Assembly (NCBI GenBank): GCA_002110485.1
Contig: MOWL01000026.1
Location: forward strand, 62,001-126,000
Length of the DNA: 64,000 bases
Source: Emergomyces orientalis
Taxonomy: Eukaryota; Ascomycota; Eurotiomycetes; Onygenales; Ajellomycetaceae
Direction of reading: 5' to 3'
In this document: positions 12,193-21,911 of the stretch, one piece after another
Numbering within the stretch: position 1 is the stretch's first letter
Layout: every line of letters begins with the position of its first letter
Translations under genes and position numbers: made by a program
The notes under the pieces: model-generated
What the model was told of the DNA's origin: nothing
Database searches by the model: none
The model's input: the letters and a program-made list of their open reading frames with translations, nothing else

Positions 12193-12485
12193 TGTGATGA
12201 GCTACGCCCATGTTAGTAGACCATTCCGCTCGCATGCCAATGGAAGCTCCATGGTTTTTGCCGACCTAGCGGCCACGCCAATCAGAAATATGATTATCTG
12301 TTCTGCCAGGCTCATAAAAGAATCTCATGTGTTCACACTCAAATGCTTTTCCTTTTCTTTTCTTTTCCTTAACGTTTTCTACCTTTTGTTATATAAGATC
12401 TATATTAGTGCCGAGCTCTTCGGCATAGGCCTGTTACAATTAGGCACAATATAGTTCTTTCATACCTAATTGCTCGCCCCTTACA
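12193..12485 (+). repeat. 3' LTR of gypsy-2
   Basis: Starts TGTGATGAGC right after the pol stop. The first 246 bp match the 5' LTR. The next 47 bp (12439-12485, ending CCCCTTACA) are absent after the 5' LTR but match, inverted, the end of the solo LTR at 29134-29344. Either the LTR ends at 12438 and lies beside a fragment of another LTR, or the full LTR ends at 12485. Confidence 0.75.
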
Positions 12486-12760
12486 ATTATTAATAAAGTA
12501 TTCAGATATATCGGCCCGGTGGCTGAATAATTGATGCAGTCACTTGGTAGTGCCTTGGCGTGGGAAACCAAGGTGTGTGGGTTTGAAACTCACAGAGTTT
12601 ATCAAATCTGATCAGAAAAGATTTCAAATCAGCCAAGCATTCTGACTTAATAAGAATGTACAAACTAGCTGATCTTAGTACTGTCAAATTGCTGCTTATT
12701 CTGAGCTGAGATTCATGTATTAGCATCTGATAATTATCACTTTTTTGTTTTTCTTTGTTT
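12486..12760 (+). repeat. SINE-1, tRNA-like short interspersed element
   Basis: At about 12510-12600 the sequence has an RNA polymerase III-like layout: a GTGGCTGAAT...TTGGTAGTGCC stretch like an A box and GGGTTTGAAACTC like a B box (consensus GGTTCGAANCC). Downstream, 12685-12722 closely matches the 3' UTR of LINE-A, and a T-rich stretch follows. A tRNA-like head joined to a LINE-like tail is the standard SINE structure. The exact ends are not certain. Confidence 0.6.
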
Positions 12761-13259
12761 TTGTTATCTGTTTAGTTCAACACTGATGTTTCTCATGTAA
12801 TAACCAAAACTTGGCCTGTATTTAACATAACGCAAGAACTTGTCATAATCACTGACACAGCTTTGTCAGATAATGACTATCTCTCACAGTGTTCTGATTA
12901 ATATAATTTTAACTGTTGTCTCTTCTCTAACTACTATTACTGGTCATGAGAGTGTTCTGTTGAGCTTATCTCATAATTTCTGCTGTTTTAATGTACTAAT
13001 TGCATGTTTCATTCTCTTCAGAAATTGATTATACAATTTCATTTTCATTTCTTACACTGTTTTTAATGTCTTCTGTAAATATTCTTTATTCTTTTTATTC
13101 ATTTTCTCATTCTTCTCTCTCTTTTCAAGAATCACAGCTAGTGTTTAAATTACTATTACTAAGCTCTTTATCTTTGTTTTCTGTGTTGCAGAGTTTTTCA
13201 TGTCTGGCACATGTTGAGCCTCGCGCGTGCCATCTTTCACTATAACTACCTCCCCAGCA
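12761..13259. other. AT-rich stretch without a recognised gene
   Basis: No supported coding region or element; low-complexity T-rich DNA. Short frames present here have no recognisable features. Confidence 0.6.
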
Positions 13260-13350
13260 TTCAATGCTATTATAGTGATGTGTAGAGAATGCTTGATGCC
13301 TTCTTCTATTCTCAATAATGTTTTTTCTGTGTATTTGATTGTTTTTTTTT
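13260..13350. repeat. dispersed repeat, copy 1
   Basis: About 90 bp nearly identical and in the same orientation to 20971-21060 (shared words TGTAGAGAATGCTTGATG and TTCTTCTATTCTCAATAATG). Probably a fragment of an unidentified repeat, perhaps an LTR. Confidence 0.75.
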
Positions 13351-13371
13351 TTTTTTAAGTCTATATTCTTT

Positions 13372-13388
13372 TTCTTGTTCAATGATTA
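13372..13388. repeat. target-site duplication of LINE-B, left copy
   Basis: TTCTTGTTCAATGATTA, repeated exactly at 18614-18630 on the other side of LINE-B. The last bases overlap the (TTA)n tail. Confidence 0.9.
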
Positions 13389-13406
13389 TTATTATTATTA
13401 TTATTT
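13389..13406 (-). repeat. (AAT)n tail of LINE-B
   Basis: TTA repeats on the plus strand, that is an AAT tail on the element strand, abutting the target-site duplication. Confidence 0.85.
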
Positions 13407-13469
13407 CTACACCACTTGATCCCGAGGATATGTGGGGAGGCAGCTAGTATACAAAGTGAGAAAAACCTT

Positions 13470-13488
13470 GGACTATCTAGTATAGTCC
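13470..13488 (-). other. LINE-B 3'-terminal hairpin
   Basis: A 7-bp perfect stem (GGACTAT / ATAGTCC) with a 5-nt loop, about 65 nt before the tail. The equivalent positions of LINE-C and LINE-E carry stems of different sequence (see findings). Confidence 0.75.
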
Positions 13489-13717
13489 TGGCCTAAAAAC
13501 CCCCTGAACAGCAAATCTATTCAACATTTATAATCGCTTCAAGTACCGCGGAGCAGCTCCCGCTGCTCTTAGAGAAGATGGTGCATAGCACCATGAGAAG
13601 ACAAGAAAACCCCCTATATCACCATCACCCCTGTCTGAACATAAGAAAGACTTCTAATGAATGTGGCACCTCATGCTGTGTGTCCGCTGCTCATCGCGCA
13701 GACTTCAACGTCCTGGA

Positions 13718-13822
13718 GTGCTTGTAGCGCGCAGGCCACTCAACTCCGCGCTTGTGGCGCGCCCGGTCGCCCAACTTCGCGCTTGCAGCGCGCCAGTCCA
13801 CCCAGATCCGCGCTTCAAGCTC
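13718..13822. repeat. palindromic 30-31-bp tandem array in the LINE-B 3' UTR
   Basis: Cores resembling GCGCTTGTAGCGC occur at 13718, 13748, 13779 and 13810, spaced 30, 31 and 31 bp. The array is CpG-rich in an otherwise CpG-poor element and resembles the array inside ORF2 at 16848-16950. Confidence 0.8.
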
Positions 13823-13887
13823 ACTATCTCCTGGTAGGGCCTCGCTCTTCGCGCCCTTCACCCCCTGATATGCGCCAGCCGTGTTTC

Positions 13888-16800
13888 TTAGTTGTGCTGT
13901 GCATCTCATTCCGCCCTTCTCTCACTTAACACCTTGGCTAGGGAGAACTGTCTGAGGATTTCCTGCTTGAGCCATCACTTGATGAGCCTGTGCAGTTCTT
14001 TCTTGGTGTCCAGCAACCACTTCTTATTCACTCTGCCCTCCTGCTCCAGCTCCGCGCGTTCCCCACTGAATCGTGTACAGTGTATCATCACATGCAGCAC
14101 TGTTTCATGCTCATATCCACATGGACATTTCAGTGTGGGGAAGTCAGGAACTCTTCTTCTGTGGAGGAACACTGCAAGGCCTGTCTTGCCGGTACACAGC
14201 TGGACTATCAATGAGCTTCAGGCCTTGCTCAGGCCCTCATGCCATCTTAGTAGCTCTACATCTGAGGGCCTGTCAAACAGTTCTCTTCATGATGTTGTGC
14301 GCGCTTTTCATCTGTTCTGTCATCTTATCATTGTCTTCTCCCTCACCCATCTCTTGAAGACTCAGTTACACACACTGTTTTCTTGTCTTTCCTGCTTTTT
14401 CAGTTGCTTTGCCTGTCTCACCCAATTTACACTCCACCCCTGCTGCATGCTCACTGGGTGCAGTACTGCCTCCACTGACTGCATTCCTCTGTTATTCCTT
14501 CTGCGAAGTCTGGCTCTGACCTGCACACATGCCTGTTTTATCTGCTCCATGATTCCTGACTCCTTAAGCCGCTCAGTTGCTCTGGCCACCACACTGTCTA
14601 GATGTATCTCCAGAGGCAGTGTGGCTGTCTCCACCTCCAGTGAGGTGATTGGAGTAGCTCTGTAGGCCTCTGCAATGATCTGTAGGCATTTATTTTGAAT
14701 CTTCTCCAGGCTGGCTAGCAGCTGGCGTTGATGTCGCAGTTCATGTTGTGTCGCCTGTGGTTGATGCCATGCCAGCGCTCCGTATCCTATTGCGGGCCTT
14801 ATCACTGCATTGTAGACCCTCCGGGCATGCTGCAGTGGCAGGCCCCAGGTTGACTGTGTTGTCTGAGTTAGGGCACCTATCTGCGATTTCGCTCTGCCTA
14901 CCATCTTACTGACATGGCTACGCCACCTCAGCTTAGGGTCAAGCCAGATGCCTAGCACCCGCATCTCCCTCTGTGGCTTGATCACTTGCTGTGGCAATTG
15001 CAGTGAGTGTTCTAGATTGAATCTAGTTCTTGTTCTGGTAAAGTGCATGAGCTCATACTTCTGTGGTGCAAAGATTGCCCCATGTCTGCTCGCCCAACGC
15101 TCACAGCTGGCATGGATCCGCGCCAGATGCGCACAATTCGCTTCAGTTGAGTCGCCATATGCTAGAATGTTCACATCGTCTACAAATTCTATGCAGCTGA
15201 CAGGCTCACTTCACAGTGCACATATTCTGAGCAACTCCTCATTGTAGAATAAGAACAGAATGGGTGACAAGGGTGATCTCTGTGGGATGCCTGCATTCAC
15301 CTCAAAGGCTTCAGTTTCCTGCTCATCAAATACTAGTGTCGCCTTGCGCCCCTGCATGAATGAGTTGACCCATCCAGTCAGCTGTCTGGGCAGTCCTCTT
15401 TTTCTTAGAATGTGCACTAGGCGATTTCTGAGCACTCTGTCATAGGCCCCTGAGATGTTCAGTGACAGCACTGAGATCACTGCTCCCTGCTCCTCTCACA
15501 CTGTGCGAATCTGCGCCAGTAACAGAGCAATTGCTGTTTCTGTGAAGCAGTCTCCTCGCGTCTCCATTTGCTGAGCTGGTAGCATCCCATGTTTCTCTGC
15601 CAGAGACCTTATTTCCTTGGCTGTTGCAGCCTCTACAATTTTACCTAGGGTGTCAAGTAGTGCAATCAGCCTCCAGGCTCCCACTTCACTGTAGTCCTTC
15701 TTTCCTGGCTTCTTGAGCACCACCGTGCGCGCTGTTTTGAATATCTGTGGGTAGTACTCCCAATGCCAGCAGGCCTGTGTAAGCTCAGTTATTGCTGTGA
15801 TGAACCTTGAGCCTAGCATTTTGAGGAAGCGGTTGGGGATGCTGTTGGCACCCGGGGCCTTGTCGTTCGGAAGCCTAGCAATCAGCGCTGCCATGGCCTC
15901 CTCTGTGAGCACTACCATGTCAGTCACACTCCGCGGCTGTGTTCCCACGTTCATGTCATCTTCCCTTGCCGCCAAAGGCTCTGGGAAGAACCGCGCCCGT
16001 AGTAGTTCAGTCTTGTCCTGGAATGCAGTGGCTCGCACCTCGGTTACACCCAAGGCCTCTGGCATTCCCCTAAGCAGTGGCAGTCTTGCCGGTTGCTTGG
16101 TCTCGTTGGTGTGTGTGCGACCCCACTTTGCCAGCTTTCAGAGCAGTTTAGGATCCGTGTCAGCACTGTTCATTAGATCGCGGAAGCTGGCAGTCTTGGC
16201 CAGCTTTATTTCCTTGTTTCATCTGTTGCAGGCATGTCTTCTTTCCTTCTCAGTGCTGTCTGCATCCCTCATGGTTCTCTTGTACTCACTCACTGCTTGC
16301 GTCACTCTGTTGGACCACCACGAGCGACTCTGCTTGCAGATGCGCGCGCGTTTAGCATGTTTCTCTGCTAGCTCATTGATGAATTCACTTAGATAGTTTG
16401 CATAGCAATCAATCTCTGCTGTTGAGCCAAAGCTGTTGCAACATTGTAGCTCTTGGCAGTTCTTTTGCAGCTGCTGTATATTCACTTGCCGCCAGTTGCG
16501 TTTTTCCCTTAGTACCACAGGTATGTCAATGGCCAACTTAGTGATCACTGGTAGATGATCTGATGCCATATCCGCCTCGTGTGCGACCCGGCATTCCAGT
16601 ACCCCTGCACTCAGGTTCTCTGAGAGAAAGATTAGGTTCAAGGTGGTGCCAGTGCTTCTGTGGTCCTGCCATGTAATCTCTCCCCGTGGTGTTGCCAGCT
16701 GCAGTCCGAGAGCATCCACCTGTGCTATGAGCTCCCATGCCAGGTCAAAGTCCTGTCTCACTCGCTCACCTCCCCACTTTGAGTGATGCACATTGAAGTC

Positions 16801-17364
16801 TCCCAGCACCACTACCTCCGCCTGCCGCGCTTCCGCACCCTGACTTTGCGCTTGTTGCGCGTCTGCACCCTGATCTCGCGCTCGTAGCGCACTTGTGTCT
16901 GGGTCTTGCGCTTGTTGCGCACATCGCCCCTGAGTTCGCGCTGGTAGCGAGGCCTCGGCCTCCTCCACCACCGCTTGTAGCTCAAGGATGGGGGAACTCT
17001 CTGGCACAGTTGTGTAGCTGCCTGGTGGAGCAGCGTAGACATTGAGCATTAGTAGTGGTCCTCTTACCGTGTTCACAGTGAGCAATGCCATGGATTCTGT
17101 AATGACTCTGACATCCCATGCTGTTGCCTTCAGTCTTTTGTTGATGAGAAAGTCCACCCTGGCCTTCTTGATCTGCATGTCTGCCTGCCAGAATCCACAG
17201 TTGGCTGGGCATGTTGTACCCCTTCCAGATTCCCTCTGCATCCATGGTTCCTGCAGTGTGATGATGTTGTAGTTTAATGCCATTTCAAGCTTGGCCAGTA
17301 ATGCGTTCATCACCTTGTCTGAGTTATGCACATTGTATTGTAGTATATGGACTTGCTCACTCAT
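13888..17364 (-). pseudogene. LINE-B ORF2: endonuclease and reverse transcriptase with TGA interruptions
   Basis: One frame of 1,159 codons from ATG at 17364 to TAA at 13890-13888. The endonuclease domain starts at once (ILQYNVHNSDK, IITLQEPWMQ, VVLGDFNVHHSKWGG). RT follows (DKAPGANSIPNRFLK, GIPQRSPLSPILF, catalytic EFVDDVNILAYGDST), and then a CCHC motif (CPCGYEHETVLHVMIHC). No RNase H lies between RT and CCHC. About eleven internal stops, all TGA, occur at Trp or Arg positions; no frameshift is seen. A 30-bp tandem repeat (16848-16950) inserts a Gln/Ala/Asp-rich stretch inside the endonuclease domain. The ATG overlaps the ORF1 stop (ATGA). Confidence 0.88.
16818..16950 (-). repeat. 30-bp tandem repeat inside the LINE-B endonuclease region
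   Basis: Cores like GCGCTTGTTGCGC or GCGCTCGTAGCGC sit at 16848, 16878, 16908 and 16938, exactly 30 bp apart, with a degenerate unit upstream. In frame they encode repeats of about ten residues such as DQGADAQQAQ just before the GDFN motif. Confidence 0.85.
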
Positions 17365-18503
17365 GGTTCACCCATGTCTTGGTCCTGCGTGGAGTCTGGT
17401 CGCGCTGGGCGTGCATAGCCACTGAGTGAGCTCTGTTGCTGCGCGCCAGCTCTTGCCACATTCATGAGTCTGCTGACCTTGTGCTGAACAATCAGAGAGT
17501 CCTCTTCTGTGATTCTGCTACACTTTCTGAGAGTGATTCAATCCTTCTCATCTGATGTTTGCATCACAAAGCACCTTGGCCAGTTCTTGAGAGCCTTCTT
17601 GATCAGTGAAACTGCAGTCTGTCATTCAGAGCATCTTGCAGATCATGCTGGATGATCTCCTTCACAGTTACAGCAGACTGCCTTCTTTTCTTCCAGTGCT
17701 GCAGGGCAGGTCTTGTCCATATGTCCCTCTGCTGCACAGTGCTCACAGATATCACCCTTGTGGCAGAATCTGGCTATGTGTTCATATTGCTGGCAGCTGT
17801 AGCATCAGGTGACCTGAGCCTCCCTGTGAAAGATTTCAATCATGCAGAATTCATTTCCCAGAATGATGCCATTCTCCACAAGCATGTTTGCCTGCTGCAG
17901 TGTGGCTACATGTAGGATAATGCTTCCATGAGGCTGCTGCTGTTTAGCTAGCCACTTTGTGACCCTGTGGATGAGTACTCTGCATCTGAGAGATGGGTTC
18001 TGCTTGTAGACATTCTTCACTGCTTTATCTGAACTAACTCAGCTAATGACACTGATAGATGCACTCTTGATCAATACTGCATACATCTTCTTTCTCATGT
18101 GTGCCTTGTTGCCCCATTTCTTCACTCATTCATTACTTTTTGTCAGCTCAGTCTTCATGCTGGGGTTGTCTGTGACCAGAATCAGATCACCACTAGGCAT
18201 GTATCTTGCTGCAACTATGATGTCAGTGGTCACATCTTTGATGATCTCATTTATCTTTCTCACAATGGCCTCTGAGGTGTGTTTCTCCACTGACAGTGCA
18301 TCACAGTTGTGGTGAGATACTACAATCTCTCTAAGCACACACTCTGTCACAATCTTGTCTGGAGACTCTTCACTGGCTGCCACATGTGCCCATGAGGGTC
18401 TACTGTTCAGCATGTTGCATCTTTCATTCTGTTGAAATGTGCTAGTAGCACTCTCCAGTCTCTCTAGTATTCTATTCAGTAAATTGTTCTTGAACTCTTT
18501 CAT
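17361..18503 (-). pseudogene. LINE-B ORF1: Gag-like zinc-knuckle protein with TGA interruptions
   Basis: From ATG at 18503 the frame runs 381 codons; an in-frame TAG lies a few codons upstream, supporting this start. The N-terminal half includes RPSWAHVAA and a domain ending in GDLILVTDNPSMK, typical of fungal LINE ORF1 proteins. The C-terminal half has three zinc knuckles: CYSCQQYEHIARFC, CEHCAAEGHMDKTC and CCNCEGDHPA...C. Six internal stops are all TGA. The terminal TGA overlaps the ORF2 start codon as ATGA, suggesting that ORF2 is made by termination-reinitiation. Confidence 0.82.
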
Positions 18504-18613
18504 GACTCTCAGAGTCTACTGAATATGCTGTAATCTTTTCTTATTTTGTATTTCCCAGCTTTGCAAAATTGTAAAAATGTAAAAATGTAACATCAAGAAG
18601 AAGCAGAAGAAGA

Positions 18614-18630
18614 TTCTTGTTCAATGATTA
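18614..18630. repeat. target-site duplication of LINE-B, right copy
   Basis: Exact 17-bp match to 13372-13388. Confidence 0.9.
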
Positions 18631-18755
18631 AAAATGAATTTCCTCATTTTGCTTTCTCAATTAAAAGCTTTCAAATAAAAGTTTTTTGTTCTTATTTTTG
18701 AAAAATTGAGCTGGTTTAAGTTTTTGAGTGAATTTCTGTTATTCTTGACAGTCAG
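18631..18755. other. AT-rich spacer
   Basis: No gene or repeat recognised. Confidence 0.5.
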
Positions 18756-19090
18756 TAGTGATGTAGTTGGTAAGAGCTACGTTCTGGCGCACTATTTAGA
18801 GGTGCCCAGGTTTGAATTTTGGCACTGGCAACTTCCACTCTCGTACCCGTGAAGACTCCCACGCTAAAAGGGGTCAAGCTTAACTAACAGGCTTGGTATG
18901 CCAAGGCTTTAGCTATAAGTGAGCACGGTGGCCGCTGGAAGCCAAGCTCACTAGTAATTAAGCCTAGTCCTGCCCAGCCGCTAGCTAAGACTAGTCTTAA
19001 CTAGCTGGTTAAGCAAGCCCCTATAACATTAGTAGGGTCGGGCATTGCGCACGCTAATGCCATGTACTACCTGCACCCCCCCATTACAGG
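18756..19090 (+). repeat. SINE-2, tRNA-like element
   Basis: TGATGTAGTTGGTAAGAGC near 18767 matches the A-box region of a tRNA, and GGTTTGAATTTTGGC near 18819 resembles a B box with the degenerate GGTTYGAA core. A GC-balanced body follows. The spacing is near that of a tRNA gene, but no clear acceptor stem closes it, so a tRNA-derived SINE is more likely than a functional tRNA. The right end is a guess. Confidence 0.5.
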
Positions 19091-19226
19091 GAATGATTTT
19101 GAAATCCACCCGGGTGTTGAGGGCGACGACCAGCACATCATCGTAACACTATCACAACTCCACGCGTTCTCTGGCTGCAATCAAGTATCCACCGGCCCCG
19201 TCTCCTCTTGATTCGCCACACCAGCA

Positions 19227-20858
19227 ATGAACCATGGCAAACAAAATGAACCATGGCGCAGAGACGACAGTGCTTCGTAAGTTGGGAATCAAGTAGGCGT
19301 TCACCTATCCTCGTATACTGGTATGGCATCTCGTGGCTTTGGCTTCTAACTAACAAACATTGCGTCTAGCGAGATGTACCAACTGGCCATGTATCTACTA
19401 GACCAGTACCGTGGCACTAGCCTCTCTTGTCGTTATGTAATCCCGCCACGACTTGCACCTGCAGAGTCGCGGACTCAGTTGGAGGAGGCAGTTAAGGTTG
19501 CTATCGTGGACATAGTCATGAGACATCCGATGCTACAAGTCGGCATGGTGGATGCCACTTCCAAGACTCCCTCGTGGATCCAGCTGCAGAGTCTCGACTT
19601 GACCCAGCATATAAAATGGGTTTATCTCACAGGGCATGACGACTTTGAACACACGGTGCGGGAAACCTTTAGCGCTCAGCTCGATGAGCGTTTCCCAGAC
19701 CTTTCTATAAGGCAGCCGGGCTGGAAGATGACCGTCATTCGACAAGGGAATGCTCCTGTCATGGAGGTCCTGCTCACTTGGAATCACCCCCAGTTCGACG
19801 CTATGGGTGCCAAGGTGTTCCACGAAGACTTTCTCGAGATCCTCAATGCTGACAATGGAGCACACGAGCGGACGGGCTTGGATGGCCATGTCCTTAGATT
19901 GCCTCAAGCAGCCCCCTTGCTGCCATCCCCAATCGAGAGCTTGAAGAGTCTTCCGGTAGATCTGAAAGTCCTTGCCAAGGCATTTTGGGAGGAAACCCGG
20001 CCTCAGTTCCTTAACCGGGACGTATCATGGGCAGCCTGGTGCCCGATCCGCCCCTCTCCATACAAAACCCAGTTCCGGGCCTTTTCCATGGACAACCAAT
20101 CTCTGCTTGCGATCCAAGCCCTCTGCCGACAGAACCAGACTACTATCACCGGCTTGATAAACGGGCTAGCGCTTCTATCCTTCTCATCTCATCTTGACAC
20201 CGCCGCTGCCCCGGCCTTTCAAAGCTCTACCATCGTAGACCACCGCCGGAATCTGCCTCCGGCACCGCCAGACGCTCCGTGGGTTCGGTCTGACAGATCA
20301 GTGGGCAACTACGTAACGCAGTGCCTCCATAGATGGGATACGGAGCTAGTGGCACGGATCCGTTCCAAGCTGCCGCCGGCCGATGGCGCCAACAAGGGAG
20401 GAGACTTATCCGCCGACCTTCGGCGCGAGCTCTGGGCCGTATCGACACAGAACCGACTGGAGATAGTGAACAAGTTGGAAGCCGGGCTACGAAATGATTT
20501 GGTCGGGATGTTTAAGTACGTTACGGACTGGCAGCGGACGATGAGCGGCGTGGCGAAAAAGACGCGCCAATTCTCGTGGCTGGTGACTAACATTGGTGTG
20601 TTGGGCGGCAACACGCCACCGTCGCCGCCGACCGGGGACCATACCAACAACGCCCAGAGATGGTCGATCGGTCAAGCCCGGTTTGGCCTCAGCGTCGAGG
20701 TCCCGTTTGCAGCCATCGAGTTCTCTCCAGTCAGCGTCGCTGGCCGGGGAATGTATGTGGGTGCCAGCTGGGCCGACTGCACTGTTGATGAGACGATGGG
20801 GGAGCTCATCATGGCTGATCTAGAAAGGTGGCTGGCCCAGCTTGCAAGCCAGTCATGA
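19227..20858 (+). CDS. HxxxD-type alcohol acetyltransferase-like protein
   Basis: Two exons: 19227-19276 and 19370-20858, with a 93-nt intron carrying a GTAAGT donor, a CTAACTAAC branch region and a TCTAG acceptor; phases agree and give 512 residues. The protein belongs by pattern to the fungal alcohol-acetyltransferase/condensation-like CoA acyltransferases. The key sign is HPQFD within TWNHPQFDAMGAK (about residue 145), the HxxxD catalytic motif, preceded by DIVMRHPMLQVGM, the usual strand-helix before the active site. Such enzymes move an acyl group from CoA to an alcohol or amine; the substrate cannot be told. It is GC-rich with normal codon use, isolated among transposons, and shows no damage. 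No other gene of a biosynthetic cluster is next to it. Confidence 0.75.
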
Positions 20859-20970
20859 TTGATTAGATGGAGCGCAATCAACAGCTAGATACTAACTGTG
20901 TAGAAGAAAAAGAGGTGGCGGGAAGATGGCAGAACTAGAGAGAGATATGAAAAATACATCACACACTCAC
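20859..20970. other. 3' flank of the acyltransferase gene
   Basis: Short noncoding stretch before the dispersed repeat. Confidence 0.4.
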
Positions 20971-21060
20971 TCAATACTATTATAGTAATGTGTAGAGAAT
21001 GCTTGATGTCTTCTTCTATTCTCAATAATGTTTTTCTCTGTGTATTTGATTGTTTTTGAT
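20971..21060. repeat. dispersed repeat, copy 2
   Basis: Direct copy of 13260-13350. The two copies bracket LINE-B, SINE-2 and the acyltransferase gene. Confidence 0.75.
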
Positions 21061-21652
21061 CGCCTTTTTATTATTTTAAGAGAAAATTTAGAGATGAATT
21101 CTCAGTAGCATGTCTGTTATATTAAGAATTTCAGTAAAACTGACTAGACTGACCGTGTGATCATGACCATGACTAAATACAAGAAATAAATTACCGTGTA
21201 TCAGCGGGTATTCTGATCTAATTAATAACTATTTGAGTGTATTGAGATTGTATTCATAAAATTTATATGAATATTCAATTAATTTTTTTTATGGCTGACT
21301 AAGCCATATTGAGTCTAGAATACACATAAAGGGACTAACGGGACTAAAAAAAAGTTAGTCATGGTCCCGTTCTCAAATTTACTGTATTGTAAGCTCAATA
21401 CAAGCTTATATAATCAACTAGTAACTTATTATAGTACTTTTAGATATGAAGAATTCAAATTCAATATGATTACATAATATTACATTATAAAATGCCTTTA
21501 AATACGCATTTTTACACAAAATTAAAGTATGGTAAAATAGTCCCGGCAGTTAATCTAAAACTGACAGTGAAAAGAGAACAGGTTGCGCAGCAACACCTTG
21601 TGAGATTTAATTAAGGTTTTGATTTTAATATGAACTTTCAAAAACTGAACAA
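21061..21652. other. AT-rich stretch without a recognised gene
   Basis: Low-GC DNA with many stops in all frames; nothing recognised. Confidence 0.6.
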
Positions 21653-21688
21653 GAAAAAGTGGAAATATCAGTGTTTAAAAAATAGCTT
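21653..21688 (+). repeat. 36-bp direct repeat, copy 1
   Basis: Begins GAAAAAGTGGAAATATCAG. It is repeated exactly at 21790-21825. The 101 bp between the copies include a (TA)n-rich stretch. Confidence 0.9.
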
Positions 21689-21789
21689 GGTCCCTGCAAG
21701 TAACATATATATATACTTGTATATATATATATATTAACTAGAAAATAGTCAAATTCCTCGAAACCTACCCTCCCTACAAAACCAAACGA

Positions 21790-21825
21790 GAAAAAGTGGA
21801 AATATCAGTGTTTAAAAAATAGCTT
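21790..21825 (+). repeat. 36-bp direct repeat, copy 2
   Basis: Exact copy of 21653-21688. Confidence 0.9.
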
Positions 21826-21827
21826 TA

Positions 21828-21911
21828 ACAAAATGCCAGTATTAAATTCATGCAAAATAATGTTGATAAAAATGAAAATTGTATATATTCCTGTCTTCAA
21901 ATTGCATTTGA
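21828..21911 (+). pseudogene. fragment of a LINE-A-type ORF2 start
   Basis: One frame reads with QNNVDKNENCIYSCLQIAF, very similar to the start of LINE-A ORF2 at 650-710 (QNNVDRNKDAIYSCLQIGF). It is cut at 21911 by the solo LTR. Confidence 0.8.

Larger units (their letters stand above)
6822..12485 (+). mobile_element. gypsy-2: Ty3/gypsy chromovirus LTR retrotransposon
   Basis: A nearly complete LTR retrotransposon: 5' LTR, gag with zinc knuckle, then pol with protease, RT, RNase H, integrase and a C-terminal chromodomain, then 3' LTR. The domain order and the chromodomain define the chromovirus branch of Ty3/gypsy. The two LTRs are co-linear for 246 bp and nearly identical, so insertion was fairly recent, yet gag and pol contain about thirty in-frame TGA codons. 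The 5-bp flanks (TCTGC on the left; ATTAT after 12485 or ATTAG after 12438 on the right) do not match, so no target duplication is evident. Confidence 0.9.
13389..18613 (-). mobile_element. LINE-B, full-length Tad-like LINE
   Basis: A 5.2-kb non-LTR element on the minus strand, bounded by a perfect 17-bp target-site duplication. From its 5' end it has ORF1 with zinc knuckles, ORF2 with endonuclease, RT and a C-terminal CCHC motif, a 3' UTR with a palindromic tandem array and a hairpin, and an (AAT)n tail. Unlike LINE-A it has no recognisable RNase H. It is much richer in G+C than LINE-A. Both ORFs are interrupted only by TGA codons. Confidence 0.93.

Noticed and set aside
13387..13406. Independent (TTA)n microsatellites here and near 25050
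   Set aside because: They are the 3' tails of LINE copies, shown by the adjoining conserved block and target duplications.
18767..18830. A functional tRNA gene
   Set aside because: A and B box-like stretches are present but no acceptor stem or anticodon arm closes properly by eye; a SINE is more likely.
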